Source: Microbacterium nymphoidis (GTDB lineage Bacteria; Actinomycetota; Actinomycetes; Actinomycetales; Microbacteriaceae). From it: a stretch of DNA of 64,000 bases. Where the stretch lies: contig NZ_JAJNOD010000006.1 of NCBI RefSeq assembly GCF_021044885.1, forward strand, positions 62,001-126,000, given 5' to 3'. Below the pieces are notes generated by a model that was given only the letters and a program-made list of their open reading frames with translations, did no database searches and was not told the DNA's origin. Positions 38,372 through 47,111 of this stretch are shown one piece after another; position 1 is the stretch's first letter; every line of letters begins with the position of its first letter. A program made the translations under genes and the position numbers.

Positions 38372-39893
38372 GCGAGGGATCGACGGGAGCGGCGTACGGA
38401 TCGCCGGGGGCGCCCTCATTGTGCTGCGGGGTCGGCGGCGCGACGAAGGGCTGCTGTGCGCTCGCGGCCGGGTACGCGGGTTCCTGTCCGTACGTCGGTG
38501 CAGCAGGGCCCTGTCCGTATGTGGGTGCCTGTCCGTTTGCGGGTGTCTGCCCGTATGCGGGTGTCTGCCCGTATGTGGGTGCCTGTCCGTATGTGGGTGC
38601 CTGCCCGTATGTGGGTGTCTGCCCGTATGTGGGTGCCTGTCCGTATGCGGGTGCCTGTCCGTACGCGGGGTTCTGCGGGTAGCCGGACGTCTGCGGATAC
38701 GTGGCGTACCCCGGTGTCGCGGGGGTCGCTGTGTATCCGGATCCGTAGCCGGGCGACATCGGGTAGGGCCCACCGGAACCGTATCCGGGTGCGCCCCCCG
38801 CGGGGGACGGCGTGTGCACCCGAGCGGGGTCGTATGCGAAGGGATCCGAGGTGGGCTCGCCGAGATCACGCCGCTCCACGTACGCCAGCAGATCGGCGTC
38901 GAGGCCCTCGCGTCGCATGCGGGCGTCGGTGTAGCAGAGCGTGAGCGCCGTCGCGTTGACCACGAGACCCACAGACTGGATCACGACCTGCACGACCAGC
39001 GACGGCAGCGTGGCGATGAACAGCGTGTTCATCATCGCCGAGAAGTCGCTGGGGGTGCCCGTCGGGGAGAAAACGGCGGCTCCGAGGCCCGTGATCATCT
39101 GCACGACCGAACCGACGATGCCGGCGATCGTTCCGAAGGCCAGGTTGATGAGGATGCTCACGCCGAACACCACCCAGAAGCGACTACGAGTCAGCGTCCA
39201 GGAGCGGCCGATCGCGGAGCGGATGCCGGCGCGCTCCAGCACGATGGCGGATGTCACCAGAGAGAGCTTCGTGTTGAGCCAGAGGAAGAGGACGAACACG
39301 CCCAGGATCAGGAGGATGACGAGGATGACCGTGATCGCGATGCCGCCGCGGCCCAGACTCATCGATGCCCCGACGGCCACCGCGATGATCACGACGGCCG
39401 GCACGGCGATGACGACCGCCATCGCCAGGCCGATGAGGAAGGTGTAGCCGATCAGCCTGCCGAGAACCGGGGTGACCCGCCGCCACAGCTGTCCCAGGGT
39501 CTGCCGCTCGGCCACGACGCCGCCCGCGACGTCCGCCGCGACGACGGCCTGCACCACGATGGTGACGCATTGCATCACCAGACCGATCACCAATGTGCCC
39601 AGGAAGATCAGCAGGGAGTTGCCCGCCACGATCGTGCTGTAGTCGTCGGACGCGAGCGACGCCGTCTCCAGGCGTGGCATCGTGAGCAGCAGCAGACCGG
39701 TGATTCCCAGCGTCCCGAGGACGCTGACGCCCACCTGGAAACAGACCGCAAACCCGAAGAGCACCTTGGGGTTGTGGCGCAGCGCGCTGAAGGAGCGACC
39801 GAGGATCTGGCCGAAACTGAGCGGGTGCAGCGGGATGATCCCCGGTTGTGGCGCAGGAGTCCACGCGGGATATGTGCCCGGATTCAGTGTCAC
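38352..39893 (-). CDS. Glycerophosphodiester-phosphodiesterase membrane-domain-like protein with YGQxPx repeat tail
   Basis: 513 residues. Residues about 15-350 hold about six to seven helices in the pattern of the GDPD membrane-domain family: PLSFGQILGRSFSALRHNPKVLF at the start and AIGRSWTLTRSRFWVVFGV in the middle. From about 370 the tail is disordered and rich in Tyr, Gly, Gln and Pro, with nine hexapeptide units such as YGQAPT. GTG at 39893 has GAGGGG seven bases upstream; the frame to 39932 lacks one. Heads the MoxR-DUF58 operon and is divergent from mtrA. No phosphodiesterase active site is present; function unknown. Confidence 0.8.
   Translation of the reverse strand: MTLNPGTYPAWTPAPQPGIIPLHPLSFGQILGRSFSALRHNPKVLFGFAVCFQVGVSVLGTLGITGLLLLTMPRLETASLASDDYSTIVAGNSLLIFLGTLVIGLVMQCVTIVVQAVVAADVAGGVVAERQTLGQLWRRVTPVLGRLIGYTFLIGLAMAVVIAVPAVVIIAVAVGASMSLGRGGIAITVILVILLILGVFVLFLWLNTKLSLVTSAIVLERAGIRSAIGRSWTLTRSRFWVVFGVSILINLAFGTIAGIVGSVVQMITGLGAAVFSPTGTPSDFSAMMNTLFIATLPSLVVQVVIQSVGLVVNATALTLCYTDARMRREGLDADLLAYVERRDLGEPTSDPFAYDPARVHTPSPAGGAPGYGSGGPYPMSPGYGSGYTATPATPGYATYPQTSGYPQNPAYGQAPAYGQAPTYGQTPTYGQAPTYGQAPTYGQTPAYGQTPANGQAPTYGQGPAAPTYGQEPAYPAASAQQPFVAPPTPQHNEGAPGDPYAAPVDPSHDEQSR
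38511..38672. repeat. Tandem repeat, nine units of 18 bp
   Basis: Nine contiguous 18-bp units of the type CTGCCCGTATGTGGGTGC, differing at a few positions, encode the YGQ(A/T)P(T/A) repeat tail on the minus strand. Length change would stay in frame. Confidence 0.95.
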
Positions 39894-39904
39894 GGTGAGC
39901 CCCC

Positions 39905-39943
39905 TCGATGCGTGTGATCCCCATCGTGTCACATGCGCATCGA
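39905..39943. promoter_or_regulatory. Long dyad in the divergent mtrA region
   Basis: Arms TCGATGCG+TGTGA (39905-39917) and TCACA+TG+CGCATCGA (39929-39943): 13 pairs with a two-base bulge. It lies 12 bases upstream of the GTG of the repeat-tail gene, partly over its GAGGGG site, and could be a leader hairpin or an operator. Confidence 0.5.
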
Positions 39944-40017
39944 CCCTCGAAATCTCTCCACCGGATGCTCTCCGGCCGATCCTGCGCCGCTTCCCACCGT
40001 TCTGCAGGCGTGTCGAT

Positions 40018-40023
40018 TACGCT
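40018..40023 (+). promoter_or_regulatory. Possible mtrA -10 box
   Basis: TACGCT about 53 bases before the mtrA ATG, giving a leader of about 45 bases that contains AAGGA at 40060-40064. No clear -35. Confidence 0.35.
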
Positions 40024-40076
40024 GGAGCAGAGCCGACACCCGTCCGGCATGCTCGAACGAAGGACCATCCGTCGCT

Positions 40077-40757
40077 ATGACGTCTCGCATCCTCGTCGTC
40101 GATGACGACACCGCGCTCGCGGAGATGATCGGTATCGTGCTGCGCACCGAAGGCTTCGAAACGGTGTTCTGCGCGGATGGGTCCGAAGCGGTGCAGGCGT
40201 TCCGCGATGAGAAGCCGGACCTGATCCTGCTCGATCTCATGCTTCCGGGTATGGACGGCATCGAGGTCTGCCGCCGCATCCGCACGGAGTCGGGCATCCC
40301 CGTCATCATGCTGACGGCGCGTGCTGACACGGCGGACGTGGTCACGGGCCTGGAAGCCGGCGCCGACGACTACATGGTCAAGCCCTTCAACCCGAAGGAG
40401 CTGGTCGCGCGCATTCGCACGCGGCTGCGTCCGACCACCGCGGGAGATTCCGAGGTGCTGCGCGTCGGCGATCTCACCATCGACGTGGCCGCACACGAGG
40501 TGCGCCGCGCCGACGAGGTGATCGCCCTCACGCCGCTGGAGTTCGAGCTGCTCGTCGCGCTGGCCTCCAAGCCGCAGCAGGTGTTCTCCCGCGAGATGCT
40601 CCTGGAACAGGTGTGGGGCTATCACTACAAGGCGGACACGCGGCTGGTGAACGTGCACGTGCAGCGCCTGCGCGCGAAGGTCGAGCTCGACCCGGACAAC
40701 CCGCGGATCGTGACCACGGTGCGCGGTGTCGGCTACCGCGCTGGCGCGGTGGAATGA
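40077..40757 (+). CDS. mtrA: Response regulator MtrA
   Basis: 226-residue OmpR/PhoB-type regulator controlling cell-wall and division genes with MtrB. Receiver domain: ILVVDDDTALAEMI, phosphoacceptor Asp53 in LLDLMLPGMDG, Thr/Lys switch in MLTARAD and MVKPF. The C-terminal winged helix ends VNVHVQRLRAKVE and TTVRGVGYR. ATG at 40077 is the usual MtrA start (MTSRILVVDD); upstream frame is intergenic. Followed after four bases by mtrB. Confidence 0.97.
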   Translation: MTSRILVVDDDTALAEMIGIVLRTEGFETVFCADGSEAVQAFRDEKPDLILLDLMLPGMDGIEVCRRIRTESGIPVIMLTARADTADVVTGLEAGADDYMVKPFNPKELVARIRTRLRPTTAGDSEVLRVGDLTIDVAAHEVRRADEVIALTPLEFELLVALASKPQQVFSREMLLEQVWGYHYKADTRLVNVHVQRLRAKVELDPDNPRIVTTVRGVGYRAGAVE

Positions 40758-40761
40758 GCTC

Positions 40762-42453
40762 ATGAGCCTCGAGGCACGCCTCGCGGCGGAAGGCGGCATC
40801 CGCGGCTGGGCCGCGCGCATCGGCCGTTCCTGGAACTCCTCGTTGCGGTTTCGCACCACCGCGACCGCGGTGTCGCTGACGGCCATTGCCGTGCTGGTGT
40901 CGTTCGTGGTGATGAGCTTCGTCATTCAGAACTATCTGTTCACCTCGCGCTACGAGCAGGTCGCCTCCGACGCTCGTCGGGCCTCCGAGGCGGCACAGGA
41001 GCTCCTCAACCGGGCCGACCTCGCCGGCGGCCGCTCGACCCTGATCCCCACGCTGCAGACGATGAACCAGGACCTCATCGAACGCTCCGCGAGCGATCAG
41101 GGAGCGATGCTGCGCATCGACACCGACGTGCCGGTGGACAACGTCTGGCAGGACCGGCTCTGGGGAGATCTGGATCCCGCGATCATCACCGCTGAGCTGC
41201 GCGCCCAGGTCCAGGACAAGCCCGATGGCATGTGGTGGCAGTCGACCCAGATCACCCAGGACGGCCAGCCGGTGGCCGCGATCATCATCGGCCGTCAGCT
41301 GGATCTGCCCGAATACGGGGCCTACGCGCTGTACCTCGTGTACGACCTCAGCTCCGCGTCGCAGACGCTCGGGTTCTTGCAGCTCATGTTGTGGATCGCC
41401 GGTCTGCTGCTGCTGGTGGTGGTCGGACTGATTTCCTGGTTCGTTGTTCGGCAGGTCGCCGCTCCCGTGGCGCAGACCGCGCTGACCAGCGCCCGCTTCG
41501 CCGGCGGCGATCTCGGGGTGCGCGTCCAGGTGCGTGGCGATGACGAGATCGCGGCGCTCGGTCGCTCCTTCAACGCGATGGCCGACAGCCTGGAATCCCA
41601 GATCAAGGAGCTGGCGGATCTGTCGCTGGTGCAGCAGCGCTTCGTCTCAGACGTCTCGCACGAGCTGCGCACGCCGCTGACCACCATCAAGCTCGCCGCC
41701 GACATGCTGAACATGCAGCGCGACGACTTCGATCCGGTCACCGCGCGCTCGGCGGAGCTGCTCCAGACGCAGGTGGAGCGGTTCGAGGTGCTCCTCACCG
41801 ACCTGCTGGAGATCAGCCGATACGATGCGGGTTCCGTGCAGCTGGAGCTGGAACCCACCAGCGTCGCGCAGCTCGCCGAGGACTGCATCGAGGGCATGCA
41901 GCAGCTCGCCGAGCAGCGCGGGTCGGACATCCGCCTGGTCGCGCCCGGCGGCTACTCGCCGATCGACATCGATCCGCGCCGCATCCGGCGGATCGTGCGC
42001 AACCTGCTCGGCAACGCCATCGAGCACGGTGAAGGGCGCCCCATCGTGGTCACCGTCGACAGTGATCAGCACGTCGTGGCTCTGGGCGTGCGCGATTACG
42101 GCATCGGGATGACGCCCCAGGACGCCGAGCGGGTGTTTGACCGGTTCTGGCGCGCGGACCCGTCGCGCAAGCGCACGATCGGGGGGACGGGCCTCGGCCT
42201 GTCCATCGCGCTCGGCGACGCGAAGCTGCACCACGGCACGCTGGAGGTGTGGTCGCGTCCCGGTGAGGGCACCAACTTCGTCCTCGTGCTGCCGCGGGAC
42301 GGGGAGACGCTCTCCACGTTGTCGCCGGTGCCTCTGGAGCCGAGCGATGCCGGTGCCGCGCTCGAGCAGCTCGGCATCACCCAGCCGATCCTCGTGGCGG
42401 GTCTGACCAGTGCCGTCGCCAAGAAGAGCACAGCGGAGGAGGAGCCTTCATGA
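40762..42453 (+). CDS. mtrB: Sensor histidine kinase MtrB
   Basis: 563 residues. Membrane helix about 37-60, extracytoplasmic sensor region to about 205, second helix about 212-235, HAMP domain, then HisKA with the phosphorylated His at about 300 in SDVSHELRTPL, and ATPase boxes N (RNLLGNAIEHGEG), G1 (DYGIGM), F (FDRFWRADPSR) and G2 (GGTGLGLSIA). Partner of MtrA; modulated by LpqB in mycobacteria. ATG 40762 lies four bases after the mtrA stop, and its stop overlaps lpqB (ATGA). Confidence 0.96.
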   Translation: MSLEARLAAEGGIRGWAARIGRSWNSSLRFRTTATAVSLTAIAVLVSFVVMSFVIQNYLFTSRYEQVASDARRASEAAQELLNRADLAGGRSTLIPTLQTMNQDLIERSASDQGAMLRIDTDVPVDNVWQDRLWGDLDPAIITAELRAQVQDKPDGMWWQSTQITQDGQPVAAIIIGRQLDLPEYGAYALYLVYDLSSASQTLGFLQLMLWIAGLLLLVVVGLISWFVVRQVAAPVAQTALTSARFAGGDLGVRVQVRGDDEIAALGRSFNAMADSLESQIKELADLSLVQQRFVSDVSHELRTPLTTIKLAADMLNMQRDDFDPVTARSAELLQTQVERFEVLLTDLLEISRYDAGSVQLELEPTSVAQLAEDCIEGMQQLAEQRGSDIRLVAPGGYSPIDIDPRRIRRIVRNLLGNAIEHGEGRPIVVTVDSDQHVVALGVRDYGIGMTPQDAERVFDRFWRADPSRKRTIGGTGLGLSIALGDAKLHHGTLEVWSRPGEGTNFVLVLPRDGETLSTLSPVPLEPSDAGAALEQLGITQPILVAGLTSAVAKKSTAEEEPS

Positions 42454-44150
42454 TGACCGGGAACATCCGTCGCGGCAGCGGCGTCGCCGCTGCGCTCGTG
42501 CTCGCGCTCGCACTCTCCGGCTGTGGGGCGATGCCCACGTCGTCCTCGGTGCAGGCCGTCGTGCTCGACCAGCCGCTCGGCGGCGAGGAGCAGATCGAGG
42601 TGCAGGCATCCGATCCGGTCAAGGGTTCCGACCCCGACCGGATCGTCCGCGACTTCATTCAGGCCGCGAACAGTCCGCGCGGGGACTTCGCCACCGCGCG
42701 GAAGTTCCTGGCGCCGTCCGTCGCCTGGCAGCCCAACCAGAGCGTGACGATCGACTCCTTCAACGAGCGCGAGCTATCCGAGGTGGCCGAAGACGGCACG
42801 GTCACCATGACGGTGAAGCCCGTTGCCGTGGTGGATGAGGAGGGGGTGTACCGGCAGGCCGCACCACAGCCGATCGTCCTCCCGTTCCAGCTCGAGAAGC
42901 AGCCGGCCGGCAGCCCGGACGCGGGGGAGTGGCGCATCACCTCCGCACCGGACGGCATCGTGATGGAGTCGAACCTGTTCTACGCCTCCTATCAGTCCAC
43001 CTCCCTCATGTTCTTCGATCCCACCTTCCACTACCTCGTGCCGGATCAGCGCTACTTCCCCAAGCTGGGCGCGGCCGAACGCACCGTGGCCGCACTGCTG
43101 CGTGGGCCGAGCGCCGACATCGCCCCGGCCGTGCGCACGGCCATCCCCGACGGCACGACGCTGCAGGACGGCTCCGTCGTGCAGGCCGACAGCGGCACGA
43201 CGGTCTCGTTCGCGGAGCTTCCCACCGACGACTCCCGCACTCTCGGGCTCATGAAGCTGCAGCTCGAACGCAGCCTCGGCGCCTCGTCGGTGACGATGAG
43301 CGTCGGGGCGACGGCGCTGTCGCCCGCCCCGCAGACCGTGGATGCGGGGACCGTGGACAGCACGCTCTTCGCGCTCACCGCCAACGGCGCCGTCACGGTC
43401 AGCGGCAACAGTCTGACTCCCAGTGAGCTGCTCGCCGTCGACATCCACGAGACCTCGCCGAATGCGCTCGTCCTGATCAGCGGAACGGGGACCTCGGCGG
43501 CACCGGCCGTCGCCGTCGGGCGGGGGCAGGACGGCACCGTCTACCGGTACACCGACGACGCGGATCGTGTGGTGCTGGACAATCGCCCCGGTTTGATCGA
43601 GCCCACCGTGGATCCGGAAGGGTTCGTCTGGACCAGCAGCGCCGACCCGTCGTCGCTCAAGGTGAGCTCGCCACAGGATCAGGAGATCCCCCTCACGAGT
43701 GGGATCACCGAGCTGACGTCGGTGCAGGCGATGCAGATCTCGCGCGATGGCACACGGCTGGCGGTACTGGGAACGGAGGGCTCCTCCGCGATCCTCGGCT
43801 GGTTCCCGGTGCTGCGCGGGGCCGACGGCAAGCCCACGGGGCTCGGTGAGTTCAAGCGGCTGCGCGATCTGAGCGGTACCGGCCTGGACGTCGCGTGGCT
43901 CGACCCGCTCACCGTCGGCGTGCTGAGCCGCGAGGGCACGGACACCTGGTTCGGATCGGATTCGATCGGCGGCGTTCGCGATGGGTTCCGTGCTCCGGAC
44001 GGCGCCGCACACCTGGCGGGCGTCAACCGCACCGCGAACGTGCGGCTGCTGAGCTCCGACGGCACGCTCTACTCGCGACGCAACTCGGTGTTCCAGAAGG
44101 TCGCCGACGGCATCACGGTGCTGGCGAACGTGCAGACCGTGATTCGCTGA
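42450..44150 (+). CDS. lpqB: Lipoprotein LpqB
   Basis: 566 residues. Signal peptide with lipobox LSGC, lipidated Cys25. N-terminal domain with DPDRIVRDFIQAANSP, a GerMN-like domain at about 190-300 (ERTVAALLRGPSADIAPAVR), and a C-terminal beta-propeller-like half with GTRLAVLG and VAWLDPLTVGVLS. LpqB sits on the outer face of the membrane and interacts with the MtrB sensor. Cotranslated with mtrB (ATGA). Confidence 0.95.
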   Translation: MMTGNIRRGSGVAAALVLALALSGCGAMPTSSSVQAVVLDQPLGGEEQIEVQASDPVKGSDPDRIVRDFIQAANSPRGDFATARKFLAPSVAWQPNQSVTIDSFNERELSEVAEDGTVTMTVKPVAVVDEEGVYRQAAPQPIVLPFQLEKQPAGSPDAGEWRITSAPDGIVMESNLFYASYQSTSLMFFDPTFHYLVPDQRYFPKLGAAERTVAALLRGPSADIAPAVRTAIPDGTTLQDGSVVQADSGTTVSFAELPTDDSRTLGLMKLQLERSLGASSVTMSVGATALSPAPQTVDAGTVDSTLFALTANGAVTVSGNSLTPSELLAVDIHETSPNALVLISGTGTSAAPAVAVGRGQDGTVYRYTDDADRVVLDNRPGLIEPTVDPEGFVWTSSADPSSLKVSSPQDQEIPLTSGITELTSVQAMQISRDGTRLAVLGTEGSSAILGWFPVLRGADGKPTGLGEFKRLRDLSGTGLDVAWLDPLTVGVLSREGTDTWFGSDSIGGVRDGFRAPDGAAHLAGVNRTANVRLLSSDGTLYSRRNSVFQKVADGITVLANVQTVIR

Positions 44151-44247
44151 GCGATCCGCTCCTGCCCAGGTCCTGTCCGCGCGGGAAACGGTGGAGGGCG
44201 AGCCGTGCGGGCCGCCGCAGGAACGTTGAGGGCGTCACGCTGGGTGT

Positions 44248-44916
44248 ATGCGACGCCTGATCAGTGAACTCCTCGACCTCCTGGTTCCCTCTGCGTGTGT
44301 GCGATGCGGCATCGACGGCCCCGCGGTGTGCGAGCCCTGCATCCACGCACTGGACCGGGGCGGTCCTGCGCGACGCGGCACGGCGGGCGGGACGGCCGTG
44401 TTCAGCTCCTGGCGCTGGGAGGAGGCAGCGCCGGTGATGCGGGCGTACAAGGCCGGTCAGACGCCCTGCGCCCGGCCACTGGGCGCAGCGCTGCGCCGCG
44501 CCGTCGACGCCCTCGTCGCCGAGGTCCGCGCGGAGCGGGACTTCGGCGCTCAGCCGATCGCGCTGGTCCCGATCCCCTCGTCGGCGCGCTCCTATCGCCG
44601 ACGGGGGTTTCACCCCGTCGAACTGATGGCGAGCCGCGGCGGGCTGCACTCCGTCCGTGTGCTTCGTCACACGCGCCGGGTGGCCGATCAGCGCGCGCTC
44701 GGGAGGCGGGATCGGGCGGCGAACATGGCCGGTGCGTTCGCCCTGCGCGGGGTGCTGAGACCCGGGTGTCCGGTCGTCCTGATCGACGACGTGGTCACCA
44801 CCGGCGCCACACTGGACGCCGCTGCCGCGACTCTTCGCGCCGGTGGCGCACGCGTTCTCGGCGCCGCCACGGCGCTCAGCGCGGACCGAGATGACACACC
44901 GGCAAATGACAGGTGA
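44248..44916 (+). CDS. ComF-family phosphoribosyltransferase-like protein
   Basis: 222 residues. N-terminal zinc-ribbon CVRCGIDGPAVCEPC (17-31), then a type I phosphoribosyltransferase fold with the PRPP loop VVLIDDVVTTGATL at about 180-193 and the PIPSSARSYRRRGFHPVELMA block typical of ComF. In competent bacteria ComF helps DNA uptake; in actinobacteria its role is unclear and it is fixed between lpqB and hpf. ATG at 44248, 97 bases after lpqB. Confidence 0.9.
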   Translation: MRRLISELLDLLVPSACVRCGIDGPAVCEPCIHALDRGGPARRGTAGGTAVFSSWRWEEAAPVMRAYKAGQTPCARPLGAALRRAVDALVAEVRAERDFGAQPIALVPIPSSARSYRRRGFHPVELMASRGGLHSVRVLRHTRRVADQRALGRRDRAANMAGAFALRGVLRPGCPVVLIDDVVTTGATLDAAAATLRAGGARVLGAATALSADRDDTPANDR

Positions 44917-44941
44917 CATGTCGGCGTCCGGGGGCTACGGT
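44913..44941 (+). promoter_or_regulatory. hpf promoter
   Basis: -35 GTGACA (44913-44918; five of six bases match TTGACA), 17-base spacer, -10 TACGGT (44936-44941). It starts inside the 3' end of the comF gene and gives a leader of about 55 bases. Confidence 0.55.
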
Positions 44942-44961
44942 GGACGACAACTAAGCGGCTG

Positions 44962-44997
44962 GGTCCGCCCGCCCCGTGGGCGGACCGGACAAGGAGG
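44962..44997 (+). promoter_or_regulatory. Leader hairpin followed by strong ribosome-binding site of hpf
   Basis: Nine-base-pair stem GGTCCGCCC/GGGCGGACC (44962-44970 and 44978-44986), four bases later AAGGAGG (44991-44997) six bases before the ATG at 45004. The site is the best Shine-Dalgarno match in the window and is left unpaired by the hairpin. Confidence 0.6.
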
Positions 44998-45003
44998 TCA
45001 GAG

Positions 45004-45666
45004 ATGGAAATCAACTTCGCTGGTGTCGGCGTGGGGATCTCGGACCGGTTTCGCGAGGTGGCCGAGGAGAAGGCCGCCCGCGTCGGGACGCTCGCGCCGC
45101 GAGCGCAGCGCCTCGATGTGAAGGTCACCCATCACGCCTACAAGCAGGGCCGGATGGACGACGAGACCGTTGAGCTCACCCTGGTGGGCAAGGGCCCGAT
45201 CGTACGGGCCGAGGCGACGGACGCAGACAAGTTCGTCGCGCTCGATCTCGCGCTGGACAAGCTCGCCGAGCAGATCCGTCGCGTGAAGGGCAAGCGCATC
45301 GAGGCGCGGGATCATCCGCGTGGTGCGCACTTCCAGAAGGGCGAGGGCCTCACCGGCATCGACTTGCAGCCTGCCTCGGCCGAGGTGCTCCGATCTGTGG
45401 CCACGGGTGAGATTCCGATCATCACCGGCAACGAGGACGAGCCCGACTACACCCCCGTCGTGATCCGCACGAAGCGGTTCGATGCGGAGTGGATGAGCGT
45501 CGAGGATGCGGTCGACCGCATGGAACTCGTCGGCCACGACTTCTTCCTCTTCGTGGACGCTCGCACCGACCACCCGTCCGTGGTCTACCGCCGCAAAGGC
45601 TGGGACTACGGCGTCATCTCGCTCACGACGCTCGCCCAGCCCACCGCGGCAGCGCAGGCGTCCTGA
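45004..45666 (+). CDS. hpf: Ribosome hibernation promoting factor, long form
   Basis: 220 residues. N-terminal S30AE/HPF domain (1-105; VGISDRFREVAEEKAARVG, basic patch KGKRIEARDHPRG) binds the 30S decoding region; C-terminal dimerisation domain (about 155-215; IIRTK-like VVIRTKRFDAEWMSVEDAV and FFLFVDARTDHPSVVYRRKGWDYGVI) makes 100S ribosomes. In actinobacteria it is induced in stationary phase or hypoxia. It has its own promoter, a leader hairpin and a strong ribosome-binding site. Confidence 0.96.
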   Translation: MEINFAGVGVGISDRFREVAEEKAARVGTLAPRAQRLDVKVTHHAYKQGRMDDETVELTLVGKGPIVRAEATDADKFVALDLALDKLAEQIRRVKGKRIEARDHPRGAHFQKGEGLTGIDLQPASAEVLRSVATGEIPIITGNEDEPDYTPVVIRTKRFDAEWMSVEDAVDRMELVGHDFFLFVDARTDHPSVVYRRKGWDYGVISLTTLAQPTAAAQAS

Positions 45667-45676
45667 CCCGATCACC

Positions 45677-45714
45677 CGAAGGGGCTGTGCAGCATCCGCT
45701 GCACAGCCCCTTCG
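45677..45714. terminator. Terminator after hpf, shared with convergent gene
   Basis: Perfect 17-bp stem (45677-45693 with 45698-45714), loop ATCC, 16 bases before the end of the convergent coiled-coil gene. Confidence 0.75.
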
Positions 45715-45729
45715 TCGTGTGTCCTGGGC

Positions 45730-47043
45730 TCAGTCGAAGATGTCCCCGATGATGCCGCCGAGGATGGCCCCGCCGATCAGGCCGCCGAGCATGTCGCCGC
45801 CCGACATTCCGCGCCCGCCGCCGCGCGGGCCGTCCCAGCGGTCGTCGGGACGGGACGAGTCGATGTCTCGCTGTGCCAGCTGCAGCGCCTGTGCGGCGAG
45901 GCTGCCGGTGCGCCGTGCCAGCATCAGAGCCTGCTCCCGGGTGTCCTCCGGCTCGATGAGCTGGTCGATGTCCTGGCGCAGCCGCTCCGCCTCCGCCAGA
46001 CGCGTGCGTGCGTCCGCGCCGATCCAGCCGCGATGCCCGGAGATGACGTTCTGGGCGACGGCCAGCTGCCGATCGGCGTCGTCCACGGCGTGACGGACGG
46101 TGGCGATGGGCGGCAGCGGTCGGGCGGCGCGCTCCACAGCCTTCGCAATGGCGTCATCGAGCGCGCTGTTGGCCTCGCGAAGCACCGACAGCTCGGTGAA
46201 GGGATCGGTGCGTGTGCCGGGCGCGGGCAGGGCCCGAAGCGCGGCGTCGAGTTGAGTGGCCGCTGCGGTGACCGCCGGCGAGCGGGGCGCGGTGCGAGCC
46301 CGGATGAGGTCTCCGCGGGAGTCGGCGATGACGTCCGCGAGCGTCGACTCGGCGCGCATCGCCTCGAGCTCGAAGTCGTCGATGCCGTCCAGGATGGTCG
46401 TGGCGCGTCTCACGGCCTCGGTCGCGGTCTCGAGCGCGAGGTTCGCCTCTTCGTTGCGACCGGCCTCGCGACGTCGCGCCGACACATTGGCGCTGTGCGA
46501 GGCGAAGGCGAGCAGGTTCTCGATCTCGTCGGCACCATTGCGGATCTGGCGCATGGCGTCGTCGTTGTAGCGCAGCTCGAGACGGGCGATGACTTCCTTC
46601 GCTCCCGGGACGCGCTCGCTCAGTGCGGCGGTGTCACGGCGGACGCCTTCGAGGATCTGCGGCGCTCGGCGCACCAGTTCGATACGGTCCTGGAGGGCTG
46701 CGGTCCGCTCGTCGAGCACGGATTCCGCCCATTCGCAGAGCTGGATGATGCGTGCGTTGCGGGTACGGGTCTCCTCGACGGTGTCGGGGATCTCGTCATG
46801 GTTGAGCTGATTGAGCTGATAGGCCTCACGCAGATGCGTGCGCACGGCGGTCAGCGCTTCGGCCAGGGGACCGACTGCTTTCTCGCCGAGCTCGGCGCGA
46901 GCGAACTCCAGCTCGTCGGTCGTCACGCGAATGCGCTCGTCCGCGGACACCAGGGCCGCTCCCGCGCGTCGGGCGAGATCCGCATCCGCCGCGTCCTGAG
47001 CTTCCTGTTCCTCGCGCCTGCGCCTGCCCCAGAAACCTGCCAT
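45730..47043 (-). CDS. Coiled-coil protein with glycine-rich C-terminus (like the C-terminal half of actinobacterial TPM proteins)
   Basis: 437 residues, soluble and almost wholly helical, rich in Ala, Arg, Glu and Leu; long amphipathic stretches at about 15-380 suggest extended coiled coils. The last 35 residues are Gly/Met/Ile-rich (GGGRGMSGGDMLGGLIGGA, then IFD). The same helical region and Gly-rich end follow the TPM domain in larger actinobacterial proteins; here the signal peptide, TPM domain and membrane helix are missing. Starts MAGFWGRRRREEQEAQDA, so it is cytoplasmic. ATG at 47043, six bases after a TAGGAT box. Function unknown. Confidence 0.7.
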   Translation of the reverse strand: MAGFWGRRRREEQEAQDAADADLARRAGAALVSADERIRVTTDELEFARAELGEKAVGPLAEALTAVRTHLREAYQLNQLNHDEIPDTVEETRTRNARIIQLCEWAESVLDERTAALQDRIELVRRAPQILEGVRRDTAALSERVPGAKEVIARLELRYNDDAMRQIRNGADEIENLLAFASHSANVSARRREAGRNEEANLALETATEAVRRATTILDGIDDFELEAMRAESTLADVIADSRGDLIRARTAPRSPAVTAAATQLDAALRALPAPGTRTDPFTELSVLREANSALDDAIAKAVERAARPLPPIATVRHAVDDADRQLAVAQNVISGHRGWIGADARTRLAEAERLRQDIDQLIEPEDTREQALMLARRTGSLAAQALQLAQRDIDSSRPDDRWDGPRGGGRGMSGGDMLGGLIGGAILGGIIGDIFD

Positions 47044-47049
47044 GTGTTG

Positions 47050-47055
47050 ATCCTA
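47050..47055 (-). promoter_or_regulatory. -10 hexamer, probable leaderless transcript
   Basis: Minus-strand TAGGAT followed by six bases and the ATG at 47043. Confidence 0.5.
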
Positions 47056-47111
47056 GGCGGCAGGTGCGGCGCGGGGCTGCGGGTTCGCTCAGCGCGCACT
47101 CACCCGCGCGC

